Shown one piece after another: positions 17,387 to 26,579 of a stretch of DNA of 54,303 nt. The translations under genes and the position numbers were made by a program. The notes below the pieces were generated by a model, which ran no database searches, had not been told where the DNA came from, and saw nothing but the letters and a program-made list of their open reading frames with translations. How positions within the stretch are numbered: the stretch's first letter is position 1; each line of letters starts with the position of its first letter. Location: NCBI GenBank assembly GCA_018384745.1, contig JAHAYH010000007.1:1-54303 (forward strand), in the 5' to 3' direction. This DNA is from Caryophanon sp. (GTDB lineage: Bacteria > Bacillota > Bacilli > Bacillales_A > Planococcaceae).

Positions 17387-18563
17387 ATTGCATCGCAACG
17401 TGTAAAATATTTTTTGCTTCAACGCGTGTCATGAATTCACGTAAGCGCGCTTCATCAACGAGTAAACCGACGCGCACGTACCCTTCGCCATATTCGCCAA
17501 AGCCATTGCCAGCAGCGACAGCGACGTCACATTCACGCAGCAGCACGTCCGCAAATTGCTCGCTCGTATAGCCTTTGGGAACGCGTAACCAAGCAAAAAA
17601 TGAGCCAGCTGGAGCTGTAATCTCCCAGCCGATGCGATGTGCTTCCTCGACAAGGATGTTGCGACGACGCTCATATAGATCGCTTAGTGCATCCATTTCA
17701 TGCAATTCCTTCGTTAATGCCGCCACACCTGCGTGCTGAATAGCAGGGAAGATGCTGCAAAATAGGTGATCTTGAATTAAGTTAATCGCAGCAATGATAT
17801 CTTTATTCCCAACCGCAAAGCCAATGCGCCAGCCTGCCATGTTAAATGATTTAGAGAGTGTGTACATTTCAACACCGACGTCCTTTGCGCCCTCCGCTTG
17901 TAGGAAGCTGATAGGCTTTTGTCCATCAAAGCCGATCGCCCCGTACGCAAAGTCATGCGAAACGACAATGCCATGCTCCTTCGCAAGTGCGACCGTTTCA
18001 TTGAAAAAGTCGAGCGTGGCAGTTGCACCTGTTGGATTGTTTGGGTAGTTTAAATACATAAGCTTTGCTTGTGCAAGCGTCTGCGCATCAAGCGTTGAAT
18101 AGTCTGGTAAAAAGTCATTGTCAGCAGTAAGAGGCATCGTTGCCATTTTGGCGCCGGCTAACACAACACCCGATAAATAATCAGGATAGCCTGGGTCAGG
18201 AAGCAGCATGACGTCCCCTTCATTCAAAAGCGCCATTGGTAGTTCAACGAGCCCAATCTTCGTGCCGCCTAAAATAGCGACCTCTGTTTGTGGATCAATA
18301 TCGACGTTGTATGTGCGCTTATAAAAATCGGCTGCAGCAACGCGCAGTTGTTCAATGCCACGGAACGGTGAATATTTATGGGTTTGTGGATTTTCAGCTG
18401 CTTGTTGCAGCGCTTCAATGATGTGCTGTGGTGTCGGTTGGTCAGGATTGCCTTGTCCTAAATTAATAACGTCGCGCCCTTCGGCAATAGCGGCATTTAC
18501 TTTTTGTACAAGTGCGGCGAAAAATTGTTCAGGTAGTTGTTGTAGTTTTCGTGAAAATTCCAT
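17385..18563 (-). CDS. mtnE: Class I/II aminotransferase, MtnE-like
   Basis: A 392-residue fold-type I PLP aminotransferase. The Schiff-base Lys238 lies in TLSKSFNMAGWRIGFAVG; YPNNPTGA (173-180) and VGLLVDEARLREF at the C terminus are family features. Divergent, with 85 bases between starts, lies a nitrilase-like gene resembling mtnU. In B. subtilis mtnE (glutamine transaminase of methionine salvage) and mtnU (omega-amidase that removes the 2-oxoglutaramate product) are likewise neighbours. The function is inferred from this context; an aspartate- or LL-DAP-type aminotransferase is the alternative. None of the other methionine-salvage genes (mtnA, K, W, X, B, D) is in the window. Confidence 0.7.
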   Translation of the reverse strand: MEFSRKLQQLPEQFFAALVQKVNAAIAEGRDVINLGQGNPDQPTPQHIIEALQQAAENPQTHKYSPFRGIEQLRVAAADFYKRTYNVDIDPQTEVAILGGTKIGLVELPMALLNEGDVMLLPDPGYPDYLSGVVLAGAKMATMPLTADNDFLPDYSTLDAQTLAQAKLMYLNYPNNPTGATATLDFFNETVALAKEHGIVVSHDFAYGAIGFDGQKPISFLQAEGAKDVGVEMYTLSKSFNMAGWRIGFAVGNKDIIAAINLIQDHLFCSIFPAIQHAGVAALTKELHEMDALSDLYERRRNILVEEAHRIGWEITAPAGSFFAWLRVPKGYTSEQFADVLLRECDVAVAAGNGFGEYGEGYVRVGLLVDEARLREFMTRVEAKNILHVAMQ

Positions 18564-18648
18564 GCGTTTTCCTCTTTTTCCGAATATAATGAAAATAATA
18601 AAGTTAATGATAGTATTTTTTGAAAAAAAAGTCTAGGTGGTGCACAAC

Positions 18649-19443
18649 ATGAAAATTGGATGTATTCAAATGAATATGCGTTTTGGCAAAGTGGAAGAAA
18701 ATTTTGAGCGTGCAGAAGCGCTTATTCGCGAAGCGGCACAAGGTGGCGCAGAAATTATTGTTTTACCGGAAATGTGGAACTCAGGCTATGCGTTAGAAAA
18801 GTTAGATGTGTTAGCAGATGAACATGGTGAACGTACGCAAGCTTTTTTAGCAAAGCTTTCACATGAGCTTGGTGTACATATTGTAGGTGGCTCTGTTTCA
18901 ACGAAGGAGCAAGACGGTTTTTATAACACGATGTATACGTACAATAAAGACGGCGAAAAAGTTGGGGAATACAACAAAGTACATTTATTCCGCCTAATGG
19001 ATGAGCATTTACATTTGCAAGCGGGTAGCGACATGAATCGATTCCAACTTGGCGAACTTGAAGCAGCGGGCGTTATTTGCTACGACATTCGCTTCCCAGA
19101 ATGGTTGCGTGCTCATGCGCTTGCAGGTGCGAAAGTAATTTTCGTCTCTGCTCAGTGGCCAACACCGCGCGTCGATCATTGGAAAACGTTATTACAAGCA
19201 CGTGCCATTGAAAATCAATGTTTCATTATTGCCGTGAACCGCATTGCGAACAAAAAGGAAAACTTCAACGGACAGTCGATGATTATTGAGCCGTGGGGAG
19301 ACGTGTTATGGGTAGGTGGCGATGAGGAAGAGTTAGCGATTGTAGATGTCGATTTCTCCGTTGTCGATGAAATTCGCACGCGTATTCCGGTTTATGAAGA
19401 TCGTCGTCCAAGCTTATATGAAGGCGTTGTCACGACAAAATAA
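18649..19443 (+). CDS. mtnU: Carbon-nitrogen hydrolase (omega-amidase), MtnU-like
   Basis: A 264-residue nitrilase-superfamily amidase with the complete triad: Glu41 (LPEMWNSGY), Lys110 (GEYNKVHLF) and Cys144 (VICYDIRFPEWLR). The sequence is of the Nit2/YafV/YkrU type that hydrolyses 2-oxoglutaramate or 2-oxosuccinamate to the keto-acid and ammonia. ATG 18649 is preferred over GTG 18637 because AGGTGG (18635-18640) is then 8 bases upstream. Paired divergently with the MtnE-like aminotransferase, whose side product it would clear. A strong terminator follows. Confidence 0.85.
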   Translation: MKIGCIQMNMRFGKVEENFERAEALIREAAQGGAEIIVLPEMWNSGYALEKLDVLADEHGERTQAFLAKLSHELGVHIVGGSVSTKEQDGFYNTMYTYNKDGEKVGEYNKVHLFRLMDEHLHLQAGSDMNRFQLGELEAAGVICYDIRFPEWLRAHALAGAKVIFVSAQWPTPRVDHWKTLLQARAIENQCFIIAVNRIANKKENFNGQSMIIEPWGDVLWVGGDEEELAIVDVDFSVVDEIRTRIPVYEDRRPSLYEGVVTTK

Positions 19444-19449
19444 ACGTGA

Positions 19450-19489
19450 AAGGTCAAAAAGAGCATTCGTGCCTTTTTGACCTTTTTAT
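19450..19489 (+). terminator. Terminator after the amidase gene
   Basis: A perfect 12-bp stem, AAGGTCAAAAAG (19450-19461) with CTTTTTGACCTT (19473-19484), then T's. Confidence 0.9.
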
Positions 19490-19537
19490 TTCTACTATTT
19501 TCCATATTGCATTATAATAAATGGAAGGGGTGATGAT

Positions 19538-20593
19538 ATGCACGGAGCAACAATTTTTATTGATTTTGAATTTCAAGTGGAGCGAGGCATGCCACTAAAG
19601 CTCATTGAAATTGGCGCAGTACGTATACATAACGGCGAGGTGGCAACGTTTAGCTCGCTCGTTCGACAAAAGGGGATTCAAGCAGAGGTGCTAACATTGA
19701 CTGGTATTGAGCGCGAGCAATTGCAGCAAGCACCGTTATATAAAGACGTATCAGAGCAATTTCTTCAATTTGTTGGAGAACAGCCGACGTTCGTTTTCTT
19801 TAGCTCACAAGATCGTGAAATTTTTTATGCCAATCGCTTTTGGCAGCCACTGCTTATGACAAGTAAATTCATTGATTATCAAGAAAAGTTAATGGTGCAT
19901 TTTAATGAGTTGCGAAAACCGTCGCTTTCGACATTGCTAGAGCGCTTTCAGTTACCAAGCAATGTGCAACATCGCGCCTTAAGTGATGCGCAGGCATTAA
20001 TGGAGCTGTACGAAGCATCTAACGGGGATGAACTGCTTCGTACGCAGCAAACGACGACGATCTTTGCACCGTTCGTTCGACGCTCGATGAAACAGCGAGA
20101 GGAACATGTGACGATTACAATATATGAATACAATATTGCGACAAAGCAGCGTCACACGCATGAATGGCAATTTACAGTGCCGCAGCAAGAAATTGAAGTA
20201 CTCGTCAATACAGCACATAGCGGCCTTTTAAGCACGATGCAAACGACGACCGTTGAAAAACAGCTTATTTATGGACGCAATGAACAAAGCGATGCAACAC
20301 TGTCACAAATTAATGAACTGATTGCCGGCGCGCTGTTGTTTGCACCGACAGAGCGCTGCGGCTTAGTCAATGTGTTTTTAGATTATGGCATGACAATGAA
20401 TAAATGTTTAATCGTTCCGTACTTTATTGTAGAAGGTTCTATTTATAATAAAGAGCAAACGGATCGATTATTAAAAGTGTTTAAAGCAGTACGACAAGGT
20501 GGATCGCCGACCTATGCGACGATGTTTGATGTCTTCACGATGCATGATCGAGAAATTACATCGTATTTACGACAAACGGCCGTTCTCGAATAA
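19538..20593 (+). CDS. DEDDh 3'-5' exonuclease with unassigned C-terminal domain
   Basis: A 351-residue protein. Residues 1-170 form a DnaQ/RNase-T-like exonuclease: Asp9 and Glu11 in FIDFEF (motif I), an aspartate in FFSSQDREI (motif II) and His plus Asp in QHRALSDAQALMEL (motif III, DEDDh type). Residues about 185-351 are a second domain I cannot assign; they contain a charged strand-rich segment (EEHVTITIYEYN) and a helical end. KapD-type exonucleases of Bacillus stop near residue 205, so the extension is notable. AAGGGG precedes the start. Single gene with its own terminator. Confidence 0.75.
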   Translation: MHGATIFIDFEFQVERGMPLKLIEIGAVRIHNGEVATFSSLVRQKGIQAEVLTLTGIEREQLQQAPLYKDVSEQFLQFVGEQPTFVFFSSQDREIFYANRFWQPLLMTSKFIDYQEKLMVHFNELRKPSLSTLLERFQLPSNVQHRALSDAQALMELYEASNGDELLRTQQTTTIFAPFVRRSMKQREEHVTITIYEYNIATKQRHTHEWQFTVPQQEIEVLVNTAHSGLLSTMQTTTVEKQLIYGRNEQSDATLSQINELIAGALLFAPTERCGLVNVFLDYGMTMNKCLIVPYFIVEGSIYNKEQTDRLLKVFKAVRQGGSPTYATMFDVFTMHDREITSYLRQTAVLE

Positions 20594-20601
20594 CGGGATG
20601 A

Positions 20602-20640
20602 AAGCATTAGCAGCCAGGGAGCTCTAATGCTTTTTATTTT
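20602..20640 (+). terminator. Terminator after the exonuclease gene
   Basis: AAGCATTAG (20602-20610) pairs with CTAATGCTT (20624-20632), followed by T-rich sequence. Confidence 0.85.
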
Positions 20641-20793
20641 TAACTGAAAATTCCGCTTATTAAACTTTCAGATAATAGAAGTTGTCTTTTTCTGAAGAAC
20701 AAATTATAATCAAACGTAAATAAAGGTTGATATATCAGTGTTTAAGTGTATTTTTACAGAGGACATATGTATTATCGTTGAGGAGGTAGTAAA

Positions 20794-21747
20794 ATGGAAA
20801 AAATTATTGTTACAGGTGCGCTCGGTCAAATTGGCTCTGAATTAGTGGGGAAATTACGCAGCATGTATGGTGAGGAAAATGTATTAGCAACAGATATTCG
20901 TAAAGTAAGTGAACAAGCAGGTCCATTTGAAATATTGGATGTGACAGATGCACAGCGCATGCACGATTTAGCAAAAGATTTTAACGCGGACACGATGATT
21001 CACATGGCGGCTTTATTGTCTGCAACGGCTGAGAAAAATCCATTGTTTGCGTGGAATTTAAATATGGGTGGCTTAATGAATGCTTTAGAAGTGTCACGTG
21101 AGCTAAATTTACAATTTTTCACGCCAAGTTCAATCGGGGCATTTGGACCATCAACACCGAAAGACAATACCCCACAAGATACTTTACAAAGACCTACGAC
21201 GATGTATGGTGTGAACAAAGTAGCGGGTGAGCTTTTATGCGACTATTATCATACTAGATTTGGTCTAGATACACGTGGCGTACGTTTCCCAGGGTTAATT
21301 TCATATGTGACGCCTCCTGGTGGTGGGACGACGGATTATGCGGTCGATATTTATTACAAAGCGATCACCGAAGGAACATATACATCGTACATCGCGGAAG
21401 GCACATATATGGATATGATGTACATGCCAGATGCGCTACAAGCGATCATTGATTTAATGGAAGCAGACGGCAGTAAATTGATTCATCGCAACGCGTTCAA
21501 TATTTCAGCGATGAGTTTCGAACCGTCACAAATTGCGGCGGAAATTCAAAAGCATATTCCACATTTCACAATGAACTATGACGTAGATCCGATGCGTCAA
21601 GCCATTGCGAATAGCTGGCCAAATGCGATTGATTCTAGTGCGGCAGTTAAAGAATGGAATTTTAATGCGAAATTTGACCTTTCATCAATGACGATTGATA
21701 TGCTCGATAAATTAATGAAAAAATTAAATTCAAAAGCAATCTCATAA
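20794..21747 (+). CDS. tdh: L-threonine 3-dehydrogenase, short-chain (SDR/epimerase-like) type
   Basis: A 317-residue NAD-dependent enzyme that oxidises threonine to 2-amino-3-oxobutyrate, the substrate of Kbl. Rossmann motif [12 protein letters not shown] (Gly8, 11, 14), catalytic Tyr138 and Lys142 ([11 protein letters not shown]), and the TDH-type segment [21 protein letters not shown] distinguish it from UDP-sugar epimerases and from zinc-dependent TDH. The ribosome site is GAGGAGG. It stands alone rather than in a tdh-kbl operon. Confidence 0.9.
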   Translation: MEKIIVTGALGQIGSELVGKLRSMYGEENVLATDIRKVSEQAGPFEILDVTDAQRMHDLAKDFNADTMIHMAALLSATAEKNPLFAWNLNMGGLMNALEVSRELNLQFFTPSSIGAFGPSTPKDNTPQDTLQRPTTMYGVNKVAGELLCDYYHTRFGLDTRGVRFPGLISYVTPPGGGTTDYAVDIYYKAITEGTYTSYIAEGTYMDMMYMPDALQAIIDLMEADGSKLIHRNAFNISAMSFEPSQIAAEIQKHIPHFTMNYDVDPMRQAIANSWPNAIDSSAAVKEWNFNAKFDLSSMTIDMLDKLMKKLNSKAIS

Positions 21748-21858
21748 CATGAAACACAATTAAATGTTAAAAAGCGCCGTTTACAGCAGAAAAATAGCCT
21801 GATTAGTTCTAAAGTCTTTTGTTACTTGAACGTAATTTCTTTCGCCTCTTAGAGACTA

Positions 21859-21887
21859 TTGTATCTTTTTAAAAAAATAGGTAAAAT
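21859..21887 (+). promoter_or_regulatory. SigA-type promoter of the SLH protein gene
   Basis: TTGTAT (21859-21864), a 17-base spacer, then TAAAAT (21882-21887), 57 bases before the chosen start. A second TATAAT at 21904-21909 lacks a matching -35. Confidence 0.5.
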
Positions 21888-21943
21888 AGTCTAGTTTGTT
21901 TGTTATAATGAATAAAAAGGATGACGGGAGAGGTGAATGCAAA

Positions 21944-23110
21944 ATGAAACGAATGAAAACGATTGGGCGAATTGCTGCATTTACAATGATGCTCGCTGTG
22001 TTTCCGAACGTAACATCAGCAGCCTCATTTACAGATGTATCATCAAATCACGGTGCAAAAAAGGAAATTGAGTTCCTTGTCGATCAAGGTGTTATTAAAG
22101 GATTCCAAGATGGAACATTTAAGCCACAACAACAAGTAACGAAAGCAAATGTCGCGACGATGTTAGCTCGTGCTTTAAAATTAAATACATCAACTGTAAA
22201 AAACACAAACTTAATGGACGTACCAGCAACGCATGGTTCATATAAAGAAATCGCCGCAGTTGTAAACGCGGGCATTATGCCGATTGATCAAGCAACGGGT
22301 GAATTTAAACCGTACGAAGCGATTACACGTGGAGAAATGGCACGCGCTTTAACACACGCATTCAATTTACAAGGGAATGGTGGCACATCATTTCGCGATG
22401 TAACAGCGGACTATTGGGGATACAAATACATCGATGCTTTAGCCGCAAATGGCATTACAGTAGGCTTTGAGGATGGTACATTCCGTCCAGCGGCGTCATT
22501 AACACGCGCACAATTTTCAAGTTTCTTAGCGCGTGCACTGGATTCATCGTTTGTGAAAAAGGACACAGTCGCGTCAACAGTTTCCACTATTAATACAGTG
22601 TCAGCATCAAAAAAGCCTGCTGAAACAGTAGACTTTAACTTAAATGAAAACTACGTGTACACATATTCAGCACGTACATTTGAAGGTGCAGAGCATTGGC
22701 ATAATGAAGACATTCAAGCAGTCGGAACAGATCACGATGGCTGGGTGAAGTGGGAAAAAGAAATTAAAGGAAAAGCAAAGCAAGTATTCCAAACACGTAA
22801 CACTGAAAAAAGCTTTGAATATACATTACCGCAGCAAGGCAATGCAAGTGGTGGACATGTATACAAAATTCCATACAATAAAGCAGTAGGCGACACGTGG
22901 ACGGAAAAAGGGATTCAATATAAGCTTATTGAGATTAAAGGTTCCTACACAATTGATGCAGGTAAATTCAAAAACGTTTATGTCATTGAATCAATTGAAA
23001 ACAATAAAAAAGTGCAAACGTACTACGCAAATGGCTACGGTGAAATTGTGAAATTTTCAGCGGACGGTCAAGTACAGCGCGAATTAATTCGCATACGTTT
23101 AGCGCGTTAA
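21944..23110 (+). CDS. SLH-domain surface protein
   Basis: A 388-residue secreted protein. A signal peptide (residues 1-27, MKRMK then a hydrophobic core ending TSA-ASF) is followed by three S-layer-homology repeats at about 28-75, 88-135 and 145-195, with motifs FQDGTFKPQQQVTKANVATMLARAL, FKPYEAITRGEMARALTHAF and FEDGTFRPAASLTRAQFSSFLARAL. Such repeats bind pyruvylated cell-wall polymer. The C-terminal 190 residues are strand-rich, resemble no enzyme I know, and are presumably the exposed part. The start at 21944 follows GGGAGAGGTG. Monocistronic. Confidence 0.88.
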   Translation: MKRMKTIGRIAAFTMMLAVFPNVTSAASFTDVSSNHGAKKEIEFLVDQGVIKGFQDGTFKPQQQVTKANVATMLARALKLNTSTVKNTNLMDVPATHGSYKEIAAVVNAGIMPIDQATGEFKPYEAITRGEMARALTHAFNLQGNGGTSFRDVTADYWGYKYIDALAANGITVGFEDGTFRPAASLTRAQFSSFLARALDSSFVKKDTVASTVSTINTVSASKKPAETVDFNLNENYVYTYSARTFEGAEHWHNEDIQAVGTDHDGWVKWEKEIKGKAKQVFQTRNTEKSFEYTLPQQGNASGGHVYKIPYNKAVGDTWTEKGIQYKLIEIKGSYTIDAGKFKNVYVIESIENNKKVQTYYANGYGEIVKFSADGQVQRELIRIRLAR

Positions 23111-23116
23111 TGATGT

Positions 23117-23156
23117 AAAAAACACCAATCGCTTTTTAGGCAATTGGTGTTTTTGT
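23117..23156 (+). terminator. Terminator after the SLH gene
   Basis: AAAACACCAAT (to 23129) pairs with ATTGGTGTTTT (from 23143), ending in T5. Confidence 0.9.
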
Positions 23157-23174
23157 TTGAACAAATAAATGAAT

Positions 23175-23214
23175 AACCGCGCATCATGCTATATAACGAT
23201 GCGCGGTTTTATTT
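23175..23214. terminator. Terminator at the end of the trp operon
   Basis: A perfect 11-bp stem, AACCGCGCATC (23175-23185) with GATGCGCGGTT (23198-23208), directly downstream of trpA on the reverse strand. The T-tract is better on the forward side, so it may act in both directions. Confidence 0.75.
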
Positions 23215-23996
23215 TATGAAGAAATCGTTGTTTTTGAAGCAGCAACGAGCGCTTCAATTGTAGCCCAATCATCGCGTGTAAGTGCATCGACAATTTTACT
23301 GCCGACGATGACACCGTTGCTAATGGCGCTAAGCGACTGTACTTGTTCCGGTGTTGAAATGCCAAAGCCTGCTAAAATTGGCTTATCGGTATAGCTTGCA
23401 AGCTGCGCGAAATGGTCTGCTAGCTGTTGCTCAAACGCTTGACGTGCACCGGTAATGCCGTTAACCGTTACGGCATACACAAATCCTTCGCTTGCAGCCG
23501 TCAGCTTTTGAATGCGTTCAGCTGAGCTTGTGAGTGAGACAAGCTGCACTAAGTCAATGCCCGCAAAGCGAAGTGCATCGTGAATAATACCACTTTCTTC
23601 TAGCGGCATATCGGGTACGATGACCCCTTCAATCCCCGCTTCCTTTGCATCGATAGCAAAAAGCTCAACACCGTACGCTAAAATCGGATTTAAATACGTC
23701 ATCGCCACAAGCGGTACGGTAATGTCTTCGCGGAATGAAGCGAGCTCATGGAGCACTGTGCGAAGCGTAGCGCCTTCTTTTAATGCGCGATATCCGGCCT
23801 CTTCAATCGTTGGCCCATCCGCAACAGGGTCGGTAAACGGAATGCCAACTTCAATCGCTGTTACACCGAGCTCCTGCAAGCGTAAAATAGTCGGACGTAG
23901 CGTGTGTAACCCACCATCGCCAGCCATAATGTATGGCACAAATGCTTTATGACCTGCTGCGTTCACCGCTTCAAATGCGTTCGTTAATGCGCTCAT
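23214..23996 (-). CDS. trpA: Tryptophan synthase alpha subunit
   Basis: A 260-residue TIM barrel that cleaves indole-3-glycerol phosphate to indole and glyceraldehyde-3-phosphate; indole passes to TrpB by the intersubunit tunnel. Catalytic Glu49 ([10 protein letters not shown]) and Asp60 (PVADGP) fall at the same numbers as in the Salmonella enzyme. Phosphate-binding glycines near the C terminus ([17 protein letters not shown]) are present. The last gene of the operon; its start overlaps the trpB stop by 4 bases. Confidence 0.97.
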   Translation of the reverse strand: MSALTNAFEAVNAAGHKAFVPYIMAGDGGLHTLRPTILRLQELGVTAIEVGIPFTDPVADGPTIEEAGYRALKEGATLRTVLHELASFREDITVPLVAMTYLNPILAYGVELFAIDAKEAGIEGVIVPDMPLEESGIIHDALRFAGIDLVQLVSLTSSAERIQKLTAASEGFVYAVTVNGITGARQAFEQQLADHFAQLASYTDKPILAGFGISTPEQVQSLSAISNGVIVGSKIVDALTRDDWATIEALVAASKTTISS

Positions 23997-25186
23997 TGCT
24001 CGCCACCTCCTAATGCTTCAATTAATGTATGCACATCTTTATCGCCGCGACCTGATAAGCAAACGACAATAATTTCTTCAGCTGACATCTCCTTCGCAAG
24101 CTTTGCTGTATAGGCGATCGCATGTGCACTTTCTAACGCTGGTAAAATACCTTCTGTTTGGCAAAGTAATTTCACCCCTTCAAGTGCTTCAGCGTCGGTA
24201 ATATGCGGATAGTGTACACGTCCGATATCGGCTAAATAGCAATGCTCTGGTCCGACACCCGGATAGTCAAGTCCTGCAGAAATCGAGTGTGCTTCTTGAA
24301 TAAAGCCGTTTTCATCTTGTAATAAATACATGAGTGCGCCGTGTAGCACACCGACTTTACCATCATGAATGGCCGCTGCGTGCTGTTGTGTATCGACACC
24401 GCTACCAGCTGCCTCAACGCCGTACATTGCAACTTCTTCATGTTGCACGAACGGATAAAACATGCCAATCGCATTACTGCCACCGCCAACACAAGCAACG
24501 ACCGCATTTGGTAGGCGTTGCTCTTTTTCAACAATTTGTGCTTTCGTCTCGTCTCCAATAATGCGCTGGAAATCGCGCACGATCAATGGGAATGGGTGAG
24601 GACCAAGTGCCGAGCCTAAAATGTAATGCGTATCGTCAATATGTGTTACCCAGTAACGAAGCGCTTCATTTACTGCATCTTTTAATGTAGCGGAACCTTT
24701 TTCAACAGGGATGACTTTTGTGCCAAGCAGCTCCATACGGAATACGTTTAACTGCTGGCGACGTACATCTTCAGCCCCCATAAACACAACGCATTCTAAG
24801 TTGAGAAGCGCACATGCCGTCGCGGTTGCGACACCGTGTTGCCCAGCGCCTGTTTCTGCGACAATTTTCTTTTTGCCCATCCGTTTTGCGAGCAATGCTT
24901 GACCGATCGCGTTATTAATTTTATGGGCACCTGTATGGTTTAAATCTTCACGTTTTAAATAAATTTTTGCACCGCCTAATGCGTTCGTTAAACCTTCCGC
25001 GTAATAGAGCGGTGTTTCACGTCCAACATATTCCGTTAAGTAATAGCGAAGCTCTTGTTGGAACGCATCGTCCTGCTTTGCATCGTCGTAAGCTGCTTCA
25101 AGTTCCTGTAATGCGGTCATTAACGTCTCAGGAACGAACTGTCCACCGAAGCGACCGTAATAGCCTTTTTTGTCTGTCGTTGTCAT
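23993..25186 (-). CDS. trpB: Tryptophan synthase beta subunit
   Basis: A 397-residue PLP enzyme (fold type II) that joins indole and serine to make tryptophan. The PLP Lys89 is in HTGAHKINN, Glu near 111 in [14 protein letters not shown] is the catalytic acid, and GGGSNAIG binds the cofactor phosphate. Full length and apparently intact. It overlaps trpF and trpA by 4 bases each, as expected for translational coupling of complex partners. Confidence 0.97.
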   Translation of the reverse strand: MTTTDKKGYYGRFGGQFVPETLMTALQELEAAYDDAKQDDAFQQELRYYLTEYVGRETPLYYAEGLTNALGGAKIYLKREDLNHTGAHKINNAIGQALLAKRMGKKKIVAETGAGQHGVATATACALLNLECVVFMGAEDVRRQQLNVFRMELLGTKVIPVEKGSATLKDAVNEALRYWVTHIDDTHYILGSALGPHPFPLIVRDFQRIIGDETKAQIVEKEQRLPNAVVACVGGGSNAIGMFYPFVQHEEVAMYGVEAAGSGVDTQQHAAAIHDGKVGVLHGALMYLLQDENGFIQEAHSISAGLDYPGVGPEHCYLADIGRVHYPHITDAEALEGVKLLCQTEGILPALESAHAIAYTAKLAKEMSAEEIIVVCLSGRGDKDVHTLIEALGGGEQ

Positions 25187-25797
25187 ACATTTGCTCCTTT
25201 TGCAGCCTGTAAAAAGGCGCGAATTTTTGTTGAATCCTTCACTTTGTTCGTTTCGACACCGCTCGAGACGTCGATGCCAACAGGTCGTACGTCACAAATG
25301 GCATCACGCACGTTGTCTACATGTAAGCCACCTGCTAATAGTACGTTGTTCATATGAATGCCAGCGTCCTTTAACAACGTCCAGTTAAAGACGTGACCGC
25401 TACCACCGCGAAAATCTGTGCCAGGTGCATCGAATAAATAATAATCAACGTTGTACGTCGCTGCTTGTGCTACATCATCAGCACTGCGAACCGAGAATGC
25501 TTTAATGGCAGGATAGCCGACTGCATCAATGACGCTTTGTGGTTCATCGCCGTGAAACTGCACATAATCAAGCGGTACAGCTGCTGCAATATGACGCATG
25601 CGCGCAACCGTTTCATTGACGAACACACCGACTTTCTTCACGTGCGGTGGAATATGTTTGGCCAGTGCGGCTGCTTGTTCGACTGTTACTTCACGTCTGC
25701 TCGGGGCAAAGACGAAGCCGATGAAATCCGCACCGTTCTCAACTGCTGCTTCAACGTGCTCAGGCGTCATTAAGCCACAAATTTTCACAAGTGTCAT
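25183..25797 (-). CDS. trpF: Phosphoribosylanthranilate isomerase
   Basis: A 204-residue TIM-barrel enzyme converting N-(5'-phosphoribosyl)anthranilate to the carboxyphenylamino-deoxyribulose phosphate. The catalytic base Cys7 (VKICGL) and acid Asp123 (YLFDAPG) are present, as are the phosphate-binding segments [10 protein letters not shown] and GIDVSSGVE. Overlaps trpC and trpB by 4 bases each. Confidence 0.96.
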   Translation of the reverse strand: MTLVKICGLMTPEHVEAAVENGADFIGFVFAPSRREVTVEQAAALAKHIPPHVKKVGVFVNETVARMRHIAAAVPLDYVQFHGDEPQSVIDAVGYPAIKAFSVRSADDVAQAATYNVDYYLFDAPGTDFRGGSGHVFNWTLLKDAGIHMNNVLLAGGLHVDNVRDAICDVRPVGIDVSSGVETNKVKDSTKIRAFLQAAKGANV

Positions 25798-26579
25798 AAC
25801 GTCACCCCAAGTGGTACGCGCAATGAGCGAATGGCCGATTGCACCGAGTCACTTTTCATCAACGATTCGCCAACGAGCACGGCGCGTGCACCTGCTTTTG
25901 CAACGCGTGCCGCATGTTCGCTCGTCCAAATGCCGCTTTCGCTAATGAAGACGCGCTCCTCGTCGAATGGGAATGCTTGAGCAATGGCCTCTGTATGTGC
26001 TAAATCAATCGAAAAATCATGTAAATTACGGTTGTTAACGCCAATAATTTTTGCACCGATTGCCAGTGCACGCTGTAATTCTTCGATGTTATGCGTTTCA
26101 ACGAGTACATCGAGTGAATGGCTTGTCGCATAACGATGGAGACGATCAAGCTGCTCCTCGTCTAACGCTGCGACAATTAATAACACAACCGAAGCGCCTG
26201 CTGCTTTTGCGTAATCAATTTGCACTTCATCAATGACGAAATCTTTACAAAGAAGCGGGATATCAATGGCATTAGCAACGTCTTTTAAATCGGTAAATGA
26301 GCCTTTAAAAAAGTTTGCATCGGTTAATACGGATACGCATGCAGCGCCTGCTTGTTCGTACGCAAGTGCCTGTGCAACTGGGTTTGCCCCTTCCGCGATC
26401 AGTCCTTTTGATGGGGAAGCGCGCTTCATTTCTGCGATGACGTGTAAATGCGTGCTGTTACGAAGTGTATGAAATAGCGATGGACGCTCCTTTTTTGTCG
26501 CTACTTCGCTCGGTGCGTGCTGTTTAAATGCGGCTACCTCAATTTCTTTTTGCGCTAAAATGGTCGTCAAAATCGTCAT
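25794..26579 (-). CDS. trpC: Indole-3-glycerol phosphate synthase
   Basis: A 261-residue TIM-barrel enzyme closing the indole ring. The active-site segment IAEMKRASPSKG (from residue 48; Glu50, Lys52), LCKDFVID with the catalytic lysine, IIGVNNRNL, and FISESGIWT are all intact. Not fused to trpF. Overlaps trpD and trpF by 4 bases each. Confidence 0.96.
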   Translation of the reverse strand: MTILTTILAQKEIEVAAFKQHAPSEVATKKERPSLFHTLRNSTHLHVIAEMKRASPSKGLIAEGANPVAQALAYEQAGAACVSVLTDANFFKGSFTDLKDVANAIDIPLLCKDFVIDEVQIDYAKAAGASVVLLIVAALDEEQLDRLHRYATSHSLDVLVETHNIEELQRALAIGAKIIGVNNRNLHDFSIDLAHTEAIAQAFPFDEERVFISESGIWTSEHAARVAKAGARAVLVGESLMKSDSVQSAIRSLRVPLGVTL

